Positions 19,207-27,113 of a stretch of DNA of 64,000 nucleotides are shown in pieces. A program made the translations under genes and the position numbers. How positions within the stretch are numbered: the first letter of the stretch is position 1; the number at the start of each line of letters is the position of its first letter. Source of the stretch: Adhaeribacter aerolatus (lineage in GTDB: Bacteria > Bacteroidota > Bacteroidia > Cytophagales > Hymenobacteraceae); assembly GCF_007991635.1 (NCBI RefSeq), contig NZ_BJYS01000019.1:1-64000 (forward strand), given 5' to 3'. The notes under the pieces are model-generated. The model worked only from the letters and a program-made list of their open reading frames with translations, ran no database searches and was not told the DNA's origin.

Positions 19207-20247
19207 ATGAAAAATTCTGCTTACCCGCTTTTACCATTCTCTTTATTATACGCCGGTATTACGCGGGCCCGCAATTGGTTGTACGACCAGCAGGTTTATC
19301 CTTCTCATCAATTTCCGGTTCCGGTCATCAGCGTTGGCAACCTGACGGTAGGCGGCACCGGTAAAACCCCGCACGTAGAATTTCTGGTCCGGTTACTGCA
19401 GCCGCGTAAAATGGCCATCCTGAGCCGGGGCTATAAACGAAAGACTACCGGATTTGTGCTGGCCGACAGCAGTGCTACGCCCGCTACCATCGGGGATGAG
19501 CCATACCAATATACCCAGGTTTTTCCGGAAATAGCGGTAGCCGTTTGCGAAAAGCGGGTAGCGGGCATTCAGAAGCTTTTAGCTTTAAACCCCGCGCCCG
19601 AAGTAATATTGCTGGATGATGCCTTTCAGCATCGCCCGGTACAGCCCCATTTAAATATACTAATAACCGATTATTACCGTTTGTTCTACCAGGATTTCGT
19701 GCTGCCGGCGGGGCGTTTGCGCGAAAGCCGTTCGGGTGCAGTTCGTGCCGATATTATTTTGGTAAGTAAAACACCGGTAAATATTACTCAGGATGAAAAA
19801 GAAAATATCCGGCAGCGAATCCGGGAATATGCCCGGCCGGGGGTGCCTGTTTTCTTTACTACTTACCAGTACCAGGTGCCCGTAAATTTTGGCTTACCGG
19901 CGCCGCTGCAGCGCAATCTGGTGCTGGTAACCGGTATCGCCCAGCCGCAGCCCTTACTGAATTATTTAGAAGAGCAAGGTTTTAGCCTGCTGCGGCATTT
20001 TAATTATCCGGATCATTATGACTTTGGCCCGCCGGATATACAGGAAATTTCTAATTTTGTGAAAACCGAAACCAAAACACCCGTAAGTATCCTGACCACG
20101 CAAAAAGACTGGACCAAATTAGCCGGTCCTGAGCTATTACCGTTAGTTAAAGAATTACCTTTTTATTTTATGCCCATCCAGGTGCAATTTCTGGAGGAAC
20201 AGGTTCTTTTTGAAAATTTGCTCTTCCAGACATTTGTAAAATCCTGA
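19207..20247 (+). CDS. lpxK: Tetraacyldisaccharide 4'-kinase
   Basis: A 346-residue LpxK, the membrane-associated kinase that phosphorylates the 4' position of the lipid A disaccharide. The N-terminus has the membrane-contact helix (LPFSLLYAGITRARNWLYD). The P-loop is VGNLTVGGTGKTPH (residues 43-56), and later blocks include LDDAFQHRPV and ILTTQKDWTKL. Length matches the family. It is divergent from the NIF3 gene, and the porin gene follows 7 bases later in the same orientation. Confidence 0.97.
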   Translation: MKNSAYPLLPFSLLYAGITRARNWLYDQQVYPSHQFPVPVISVGNLTVGGTGKTPHVEFLVRLLQPRKMAILSRGYKRKTTGFVLADSSATPATIGDEPYQYTQVFPEIAVAVCEKRVAGIQKLLALNPAPEVILLDDAFQHRPVQPHLNILITDYYRLFYQDFVLPAGRLRESRSGAVRADIILVSKTPVNITQDEKENIRQRIREYARPGVPVFFTTYQYQVPVNFGLPAPLQRNLVLVTGIAQPQPLLNYLEEQGFSLLRHFNYPDHYDFGPPDIQEISNFVKTETKTPVSILTTQKDWTKLAGPELLPLVKELPFYFMPIQVQFLEEQVLFENLLFQTFVKS

Positions 20248-20254
20248 AAACTTA

Positions 20255-22192
20255 ATGATTATTCCCAATCGCGTGAAGCCAAACTTTTTATATTTAATCC
20301 TGCTTTTTATTTTACCGGTATTAAGTGCCTCGGCACAAATATTAAACGACTCGTCGCAAACAATTTATGGCACCAAAACTACCAAGACTTACCTGGAAGA
20401 AGATTTTTTACGGGGCAATTACACGCTGCGCCGCGTAGATACGGCGCTTACCAATATGCACCAGTCGCGCAACTGGTACCACGACACAACTTTTCACCAG
20501 GATTTAGGTAATGTGGGTACTGCTGGCAAACCTATATTGTGGCGTTTCCCGCAAAAAATAGGGGTGCGGCTGGGTAAAAATGCTTTCGACCGGTACGCCT
20601 ATCAATCCGATAAAATAACTTACTTCGATACCAAATCGCCGTACACGCATTTATTTTATATTCAGGGCGGCCAAGGTGAGCAGGTTTTTGAAGCCAAACA
20701 CAGCCGGAGCCTTTCTAAAAAAGCTAATATTGGTTTTGCCTTCGAGCGGATGTCGGGCGAAAAACAGTTTGGAATTCAGCCCGGCCTGGGTAAAGAAACC
20801 CAAACGCAGCATACCGGCTTTGTATTATTTACCCACCTGCAGGATAGTACCGGCAAATACCATTTGTTTTCTAATTACATCCACGTCGATCATGATTTGG
20901 CCGAAACCGGCGGCCTCCGGATAGGTTCGGAGGCTACCCGCGATTCGTTGTTTGGCATTTTCGGTGGCGGCGATGCCCCGGTCTGGTTAAGCCAGGCGGC
21001 CAACGAAGAAAAGCGCAATAGTTTTCACCTGACACAATTTTATACCCTGGCGAAAGAATATATTAAAGTATTTCATACCCTCGATTTTCGGCACCAGTAT
21101 AACAAATATTTCGATAACCAGGTGAACCGGTACGGCGCCACCAAGCCGCCTTTGCTTTACCCGGCCATTCAAGTAGATTCTACCCGCACCGACGATCGGA
21201 GTTGGTATCGCGAGTTGGAAAATACCGTTGGTATTACCGGTAACCACCCTTTGTTTGTGTACAAACTTTACGCCCGCCGGCGCGATGCCAGCATAAACCT
21301 GAATACACGTTCGCAGATAGACCCTATTGATTCGACCCGGGTAACAGAAGGTTACCGGCAAAGTTTTGGGCAGAATTTTATTGGCGGCGAAACACAATTC
21401 CGGTTAAAAGATATTTTCAATATTTCGGTTAATGCCGAGTACCAGTTGTTTAAAGATTACCTGGCTACGGCTTCGGCGCGGGTTAAATATTTTACCTTTA
21501 GCCAAACCCGGAGTTCTTACTCGCCTACCTTGGTGCAGCAATTAATGGCTTCCAACCACTTTAACTGGGATAATAATTTCGACAATATAGTCGCCGACCG
21601 CACGGCAGCTTCGGTACAAGGCACCTTGTGGCGCAATACTTTAACCGCCGAAGTAGCCCGGGTAAATTTGCAGAACTATGTTATTTATAATACCTCGGCC
21701 GTTCCGCAGCAGCTAAGTAAGCAGTTATCGTTTTATACCGCCTTTGTGCATCATCACCTGGCCCTCAAAAATTTCCACGCCGATCACGTGTTCTCTTACA
21801 ACAAATTAGACAATGCCCAGGAAATCCGGATGCCCAAATGGCTGGTGAATTCGCGTTTTTATTACCAGGGCTCGTTGTTTAAAAATGCTTTGTTTGGGCA
21901 GGTGGGCGTAGAAACCTATGTAACCGACAGTTACTATGCCGATGCTTATATGCCGGTTACGCAGCAGTTTTATTTGCAGGATAACTTTAGGGTGCCGGGT
22001 TCAAACTTTACGAGTAAACCTTACCCCATTGTAGATTTGTTTTTGACCGTAGATATTAAATCCTTTAATGGTTTTGTAAAAATGTCGCACGTAAACCAGG
22101 GCTACCCGCAGGAAGGTTATTTTTCTTCTCCGTATTATCCGGGTATGGGCCGGAGCTTTGTGTTTGGCATTAAATGGATGTTTTTTGATTAA
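20255..22192 (+). CDS. Putative outer-membrane porin (Porin_10 type)
   Basis: A 645-residue secreted protein: signal peptide ending near SASAQ and then a beta-barrel-like sequence rich in alternating aromatic and polar strands. It ends with WMFFD, a terminal aromatic as in outer-membrane barrels. Blocks such as LFYIQGGQGEQVFEAKHS and GFVKMSHVNQG fit the Bacteroidota 'putative porin' family (PF14121-like). Substrate is unknown. It follows lpxK by 7 bases, so envelope genes are probably coexpressed. Confidence 0.85.
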   Translation: MIIPNRVKPNFLYLILLFILPVLSASAQILNDSSQTIYGTKTTKTYLEEDFLRGNYTLRRVDTALTNMHQSRNWYHDTTFHQDLGNVGTAGKPILWRFPQKIGVRLGKNAFDRYAYQSDKITYFDTKSPYTHLFYIQGGQGEQVFEAKHSRSLSKKANIGFAFERMSGEKQFGIQPGLGKETQTQHTGFVLFTHLQDSTGKYHLFSNYIHVDHDLAETGGLRIGSEATRDSLFGIFGGGDAPVWLSQAANEEKRNSFHLTQFYTLAKEYIKVFHTLDFRHQYNKYFDNQVNRYGATKPPLLYPAIQVDSTRTDDRSWYRELENTVGITGNHPLFVYKLYARRRDASINLNTRSQIDPIDSTRVTEGYRQSFGQNFIGGETQFRLKDIFNISVNAEYQLFKDYLATASARVKYFTFSQTRSSYSPTLVQQLMASNHFNWDNNFDNIVADRTAASVQGTLWRNTLTAEVARVNLQNYVIYNTSAVPQQLSKQLSFYTAFVHHHLALKNFHADHVFSYNKLDNAQEIRMPKWLVNSRFYYQGSLFKNALFGQVGVETYVTDSYYADAYMPVTQQFYLQDNFRVPGSNFTSKPYPIVDLFLTVDIKSFNGFVKMSHVNQGYPQEGYFSSPYYPGMGRSFVFGIKWMFFD

Positions 22193-22303
22193 CAACAATC
22201 TATCACAAGCATTTTAAAGCATCAATTTATTTAAATTTTATAAAAGGCTTATAATCAATAGTAAATAAAAATTAAGCTTCCTATTTGTTTGCTGATTTAG
22301 ACA

Positions 22304-22912
22304 ATGGCCGAAATAAATCCGAATAAACCGATATTAAAATTAAAGTTGCCTACCGATCCGCGCTGGGTAAATATTGCCGAGAAGAACATAGAAGATATTC
22401 TGGTAGACCATGCTTACTGTGAGCAGAAAGCGGCTACTTCGGGCATTTCGCTGATTGTAAAGTACCCCGATAAAACGAAACTGGTAGAGGAAATGACCGC
22501 GCTGGTAGCCGAAGAATGGAGCCACTTTGAACGGGTGATGGAAGAGCTGAAAAAACGTGGCTTTGGCTTAGGGCGCAACCGGCCCGATGAATACGTAGTG
22601 GAGTTATCCAAACACATCCGGAAAGGGGACAAGCGGGAACGGCAACTGATGGACCATTTGCTGGTAAATGCCCTGATTGAAGCCCGTAGCTGTGAGCGTT
22701 TTAAACTGCTCTGGAAAAATATCCAGGACGAAGGATTGCAGAAATTTTATTACGAATTGATGGTATCGGAAGCCGGCCATTTTGTGAGTTTTGTGAAACT
22801 GGCCAAAGAATACATGCCGGCCGATGTAGTAGATGCCCGTTTACAGGAATTACTCAAAATAGAAGCCGAAATCATAGCCAGCCTGGAACATCGCCCCGAT
22901 AGAATGCATTAG
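22304..22912 (+). CDS. miaE: tRNA-(ms2io6A)-hydroxylase
   Basis: A 202-residue non-heme diiron hydroxylase of the MiaE family, which hydroxylates the prenyl side chain of ms2i6A37 in tRNA. The ferritin-like helical bundle carries repeated Glu/His pairs: DHAYCEQKAA, AEEWSHFERVM, EARSCERFKLL and SEAGHFVSFV. It needs MiaB product as substrate, and miaB is about 7.5 kb away. Start at the ATG after a 111-base AT-rich spacer. Confidence 0.93.
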   Translation: MAEINPNKPILKLKLPTDPRWVNIAEKNIEDILVDHAYCEQKAATSGISLIVKYPDKTKLVEEMTALVAEEWSHFERVMEELKKRGFGLGRNRPDEYVVELSKHIRKGDKRERQLMDHLLVNALIEARSCERFKLLWKNIQDEGLQKFYYELMVSEAGHFVSFVKLAKEYMPADVVDARLQELLKIEAEIIASLEHRPDRMH

Positions 22913-22929
22913 TTTCGTTATTCGTTAAT

Positions 22930-23051
22930 TGTTAATCGTTGTTCGAGTAAAATAAATAGGTGTATTGAAAAAACAAGAAAGCCACTTTATACATAGAAGT
23001 GGCTTTCTCGTTTATTTTTATAATAATTTTTTTTCCGAACAACGATTAACA
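22930..23051. repeat. Nested inverted repeats around a bidirectional terminator
   Basis: The inner hairpin at 22977-23010 (GAAAGCCACTT / GAAGTGGCTTTC) gives a T-rich tail on either strand and should stop both convergent genes, miaE and the gene ending at 23063. It is enclosed by a second, exact 16-base inverted repeat: TGTTAATCGTTGTTCG at 22930-22945 and its reverse complement at 23036-23051. Confidence 0.75.
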
Positions 23052-23062
23052 AACAAAGAAAC

Positions 23063-24328
23063 TCAGGTTTTCTGTTTTTTCTTTTTGGCGGCGGGAAACA
23101 AAATATTATTCAGAATCAGCCGGTAGCCGGCTGAGTTGGGGTGTAATTTTAAATCGGTGGGTTCTTCGTCTACCATGTGCTGGTAATCTTCCGGGTCGTG
23201 GCCGCCGTAAAAAGTCCAGGTGCCTTTGCCCATGGTGCCGTGCATGTACCGCACTTCGTTGGCCGCTTTGGTTTCGCCCATTAGTACAACATCCGATTTA
23301 ATTAATCTTTTCTTAAAAGCGGTAGTCTGGCCCATAAACCCTTTAATGGTTTTTTCGTGGTTTTGGGTGAGCATGGTAGGAATGGGATCCCATTTGGCCG
23401 AAAATGTAAACAACTGGAAAAAATCGTTGCTCTGGGTCAGGTTGCGTTCTGATTGCTGGTTGTCAATATCCGAAAATTCTGCTTCGTACGGATTCCGCAC
23501 GATTTTAAAATCTTTGAATGCAAAAGTTTTACTATAATCCAGTTTTTCCTGCGCCTGCGGGTCCATGCCATCACCGTCGAACATGACATCAGCAATATCG
23601 GTTCCTTCGGCCGCTAAAGCTATATCGTAGGTATCGGTGGCCGAACACATGGCGAACATAAAGCCACCACCGGCGCAAAATTCTTTTATCTTCTTCACAA
23701 CCGATAACTTTAACTGGGTTACTTTGCTAAAGCCGTATTTTTTGGCAATGGTTTCGGCCTCCTGTTGCTGGGCCCGGTACCACGGATAGTTTTTGTAATA
23801 GGTATAAAACTTACCGTACTGGCCCGTAAAATCTTCGTGGTGCAGGTGCAGCCAGTCGTATTTGGGCAAAGCACCATCCATTACTTCTTCGTCAAATATA
23901 ACATCGTAAGGAATTTCGGCGTATGTGAGCACCAGCGTAACGGCATCATCCCAGGGCTGTTTCGATTTAGGAGAATATACCGCAATCTTTGGTACTTTCT
24001 CCAGTTTCATTACATCCATGTTTGCCTCGGGGCTGGCAATTTGCGATAAAATACTACCGTACTGCGCATCCGAAATAACGTTATAACTTACGCCCCGCAC
24101 CACCAACTCGTTTTCGAGCGCCTGTGAATGCTTAAAAGCAAAACTGCCGCCCCGGTAGTTTAGCAGCCAGTCTACTTCTACTTGTTTCGTTAATACGTAA
24201 TATGCTACGCCATAAGCCTTCAGGTGATCTTTCTGGGAATCGTCCATCGGAATAAGAACTTCGGAGGCATATACCTGTCGCCCAAGCACCCATAAAAGTG
24301 AGAATAAGAGAAAAAAACGATTTATCAT
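23063..24328 (-). CDS. Secreted hypothetical protein (family often labelled asparagine synthetase B)
   Basis: A 421-residue protein with an N-terminal signal peptide ending near VYAS. It is conserved in Bacteroidota, where databases often call it 'asparagine synthetase B', although no Asn-synthetase catalytic N-terminal Cys or PP-loop is visible. Recognisable blocks are LIPMDDSQKDHLKAYGVAYY, KIAVYSPKSKQPWDDAV and FCAGGGFMFAMCSATDTYD. The GGGFMFAMCSA segment resembles a glutamine-amidotransferase-like nucleophile elbow (Cys in a small-residue turn). Its periplasmic role is unknown. The C-terminus is Lys-rich. Confidence 0.75.
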   Translation of the reverse strand: MINRFFLLFSLLWVLGRQVYASEVLIPMDDSQKDHLKAYGVAYYVLTKQVEVDWLLNYRGGSFAFKHSQALENELVVRGVSYNVISDAQYGSILSQIASPEANMDVMKLEKVPKIAVYSPKSKQPWDDAVTLVLTYAEIPYDVIFDEEVMDGALPKYDWLHLHHEDFTGQYGKFYTYYKNYPWYRAQQQEAETIAKKYGFSKVTQLKLSVVKKIKEFCAGGGFMFAMCSATDTYDIALAAEGTDIADVMFDGDGMDPQAQEKLDYSKTFAFKDFKIVRNPYEAEFSDIDNQQSERNLTQSNDFFQLFTFSAKWDPIPTMLTQNHEKTIKGFMGQTTAFKKRLIKSDVVLMGETKAANEVRYMHGTMGKGTWTFYGGHDPEDYQHMVDEEPTDLKLHPNSAGYRLILNNILFPAAKKKKQKT

Positions 24329-24352
24329 ATTTTTAGGGAGAAAAGCCGGAAC

Positions 24353-24360
24353 AAAATTAA
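24353..24360 (-). promoter_or_regulatory. Candidate -7 promoter element of the gene at 23063
   Basis: TAATTTTG on the minus strand is an exact TAnnTTTG match, 24 bases before the start codon at 24328. The -33 element is weak. Confidence 0.4.
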
Positions 24361-24466
24361 AAATAGATTACAATTAATCAGAATTACGTTTTACCTTTAA
24401 AAGGGTAAACCTGAAGTTTGTATAACGCAGGGCCGGGAGTCAGGTATATATTTTTTTCTATAATTT

Positions 24467-25705
24467 ATGCATTTACTCGAAAATATAAAAGAAGGACTAC
24501 GGGCCATTCAGAGTAATTTATTGCGGACGGTTTTAACAGCCCTGATTGTTTCTATCGGCATTATGTCGCTGGTGGGTATATTAACGGCGGTAGAAAGCAT
24601 CAAAAACTCTATAAACGAAACCTTTTCGAGCTTTGGTGCAAATTCTTTTGATATTGAAAGCAAAGGATACACGAACCGCTTCCGGCAAGGCGGCCGGGCT
24701 GAAAAAGCTTATCCACCCATTTCGTACCTGCAAGCCCGTAAGTACAAAGAATCGGTTAGCCAGAACATGCGGGTTAGTCTTTCTGCGCATATTGCCGGGG
24801 CGGTGGTAGTTAAGTACAATAATATTAAAACCAATCCGAATATTACTGTGACGGCCGGCGACGAAAATTATTTGTTGAACGAAAGTTTTAACCTGGCCAG
24901 CGGCCGGCCTTTTTCGAACCAGGAACTGGAAAACGGCGCCAATGTGGTAATTATGGGGGGTGAAGTGGCGAAAAATTTATTTAAAGAAAGAAGCCCCATT
25001 TACAAAAATATTTACTTTTTGGGTAAGCGCTTTAAAGTGGTAGGTGTGCTGGAAGAGAGTGGCAGCAACATGGGTGGCGGCGGCGCCGACCGCCGCTTGC
25101 TCATTCCGCTGGTTACTGGTAACCAGCTGCCGCGCTCCCGGGCCTTAACCTACGATATCAAAACCACCATATTAAATAACGACAATATTGATTACGCTAT
25201 GGCCGAAGCTACCGGCATTATGCGTAAAGTACGGCAGGACCAGCTGGGCAAAGAGGAGTCTTTTGAAATAAACCGCAGCGACTCTATGCTGAAATCGTTG
25301 AATGATATTTCGGGTTATCTCAAAATTGGTGGCTCTCTGGTGGGTTTTATTACTTTATTAGGTGCTTCCATTGGCCTGATGAATATTATGATGGTTTCGG
25401 TAACCGAACGAACCCGCGAAATTGGCGTACGTAAAGCATTGGGGGCAACCAAGAAACAAATCCGGCAGCAGTTTTTAGTTGAAGCCATAGTGGTTTGTAT
25501 GTTGGGCGGCATTCTGGGTATTTTACTTGGTGTGCTCATGGGTAACGGCATAGCCAAATTAATCGGCGAAAGCTCGTTTTTTGTGCCCTGGCTTTGGGTG
25601 CTGGTGGGCTTAGTGGTGTGCGTGGCCGTTGGTTTAATATCGGGCTACTATCCGGCTTTCAAAGCTTCCAAACTCGACCCCATCGAATCGTTGCGTTATG
25701 AATAA
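24467..25705 (+). CDS. MacB-type ABC transporter permease
   Basis: A 412-residue FtsX/MacB-type permease: one N-terminal membrane helix (LLRTVLTALIVSIGIMSLVGIL), a periplasmic MacB-like domain of about 230 residues, and three C-terminal helices. The cytoplasmic coupling motif TERTREIGVRKALGATKKQI is clear, as is the ending SGYYPAFKASKLDPIESLRYE. In MacB-like systems these move peptides, lipoproteins or drugs using a separate or fused ATPase. No ATPase is encoded next to it here. The next gene starts 11 bases later, so the two form a unit. Confidence 0.92.
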   Translation: MHLLENIKEGLRAIQSNLLRTVLTALIVSIGIMSLVGILTAVESIKNSINETFSSFGANSFDIESKGYTNRFRQGGRAEKAYPPISYLQARKYKESVSQNMRVSLSAHIAGAVVVKYNNIKTNPNITVTAGDENYLLNESFNLASGRPFSNQELENGANVVIMGGEVAKNLFKERSPIYKNIYFLGKRFKVVGVLEESGSNMGGGGADRRLLIPLVTGNQLPRSRALTYDIKTTILNNDNIDYAMAEATGIMRKVRQDQLGKEESFEINRSDSMLKSLNDISGYLKIGGSLVGFITLLGASIGLMNIMMVSVTERTREIGVRKALGATKKQIRQQFLVEAIVVCMLGGILGILLGVLMGNGIAKLIGESSFFVPWLWVLVGLVVCVAVGLISGYYPAFKASKLDPIESLRYE

Positions 25706-25716
25706 ATAACCTGTAT

Positions 25717-26961
25717 ATGGCTAAAAAGCCTGGTATATTCCCAACTTTCTTTATTTCGGGTTTTGAATGCTCTACTTTCCTCTGGAAAGACCAGGGCCGG
25801 CGTAACCTGACCTGCGAAACCCAACACCACCTCTACGCCCGCCAGGATTACCAGATGCTGCGGAAGCTGGGCATTGCCGTAGCCCGTGAAGGTATTCCGT
25901 GGCCCATGGTAGATAAAGCCGGCGTTTATGATTTCTCCGTTATAGATGCTTTTCTGGAAGCTATGGCCGAAGCCCAGATAATGCCCATCTGGGACTTGTG
26001 CCACTACGGCTACCCCGACGATCTGGACCCTTTCAGCGAGGAGTTTACCCAACGTTTTGCCGCTTATTGCCGGGCCGCCGCCGCTTATGTTACCGAGCGT
26101 TTACCGGGCCAGCATTTTTTTACCCCCATCAACGAAATAACTTTTTTCTCTTTTGCCGCCGGCGAATGGGGGTGGGTAGCGCCTTTTAAGAATACCAAAG
26201 AAGACCGGTTCCGGTTACGGTTAAGTTTATGCAAGGCGGCTATTGCCGGGGTAAAAGCCATCCGGGAAATAATGCCGGAAGCCCGCATGGTGCATATAGA
26301 TCCCTTGGTACAGGTAGTAGCGCCGTTGGATCGGCCCGACCAGATTCCGGCTGCTTACCACGAAACGTACGTCGATACTTTTGTGGCCTGGGATATTCTG
26401 GCCGGGAAAAAACATCCGGAACTGGGCGGCTCCCCGGAAATACTAGATATAGTAGGTGCCAATAATTATTCTTTCGGGCAAATGGAATACCGCGAACACG
26501 GCCCCCACGCAGCCTTGGATCCGCACGACGAACGCATTAAACCCTTGTGCGAATTGCTGAACCTGGTTTGGGAACGCTACCACCGGCCCATGATTATTGG
26601 AGAAACCAGCGGAATGGAAGGCGGCCGTTCGGCCTGGCTGAAAGATGTGATGGAAGAATCGCTGGCAGCGGTTAACCAGGGCATTGATTTACACGGAATT
26701 TGTTTGTTCCCGGCGGTAGACATGCCCGACTGGCATACCGGTGAGTGGCTTCATAACGGCATTTGCGACCTCAAAGCCGAAGGCGAAATTCTGAAAAGGG
26801 TATTGCACCAGCCATACGTAGAAGAGCTCCGCCGCTGGCAAAAAGAACTAAACCGGGTAACCGAACTTGATACCAATCCGTTTAGCGACCCCGTTGAATT
26901 GCAGGACGTTATAGATGCTGCCAAACGGTTGCAAACCCAACCAGACCAGAATTGGTATTAA
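25717..26961 (+). CDS. GH1-like glycoside hydrolase
   Basis: A 414-residue cytosolic TIM-barrel protein related to family 1 glycosidases. The probable acid/base is Glu in FFTPINEITFF (GH1 normally has NEP). The probable nucleophile is Glu in MIIGETSGMEGG, where GH1 has TENG. Between them lie IVGANNYSFGQMEYREHGPH and an aromatic-rich loop ending VDMPDWHTGEWLHNG. Spacing fits, but both signatures deviate, so substrate and even activity are uncertain. The C-terminal 60 residues are an acidic helical tail. It probably shares a transcript with the permease. Confidence 0.75.
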   Translation: MAKKPGIFPTFFISGFECSTFLWKDQGRRNLTCETQHHLYARQDYQMLRKLGIAVAREGIPWPMVDKAGVYDFSVIDAFLEAMAEAQIMPIWDLCHYGYPDDLDPFSEEFTQRFAAYCRAAAAYVTERLPGQHFFTPINEITFFSFAAGEWGWVAPFKNTKEDRFRLRLSLCKAAIAGVKAIREIMPEARMVHIDPLVQVVAPLDRPDQIPAAYHETYVDTFVAWDILAGKKHPELGGSPEILDIVGANNYSFGQMEYREHGPHAALDPHDERIKPLCELLNLVWERYHRPMIIGETSGMEGGRSAWLKDVMEESLAAVNQGIDLHGICLFPAVDMPDWHTGEWLHNGICDLKAEGEILKRVLHQPYVEELRRWQKELNRVTELDTNPFSDPVELQDVIDAAKRLQTQPDQNWY

Positions 26962-27113
26962 TAGCCGCATTACCTTTTAAATCTGGGTTGGCACTGCTTT
27001 AAAAGAATTTCAGGTGCAGGAATTAAATTAAATAAATAAGGTTAAAATATCCCTTTAAGAGGGAAAGCTAGGAATCCGGCACCGGATAAAACATAGATTA
27101 TTAGATTAGAGCA

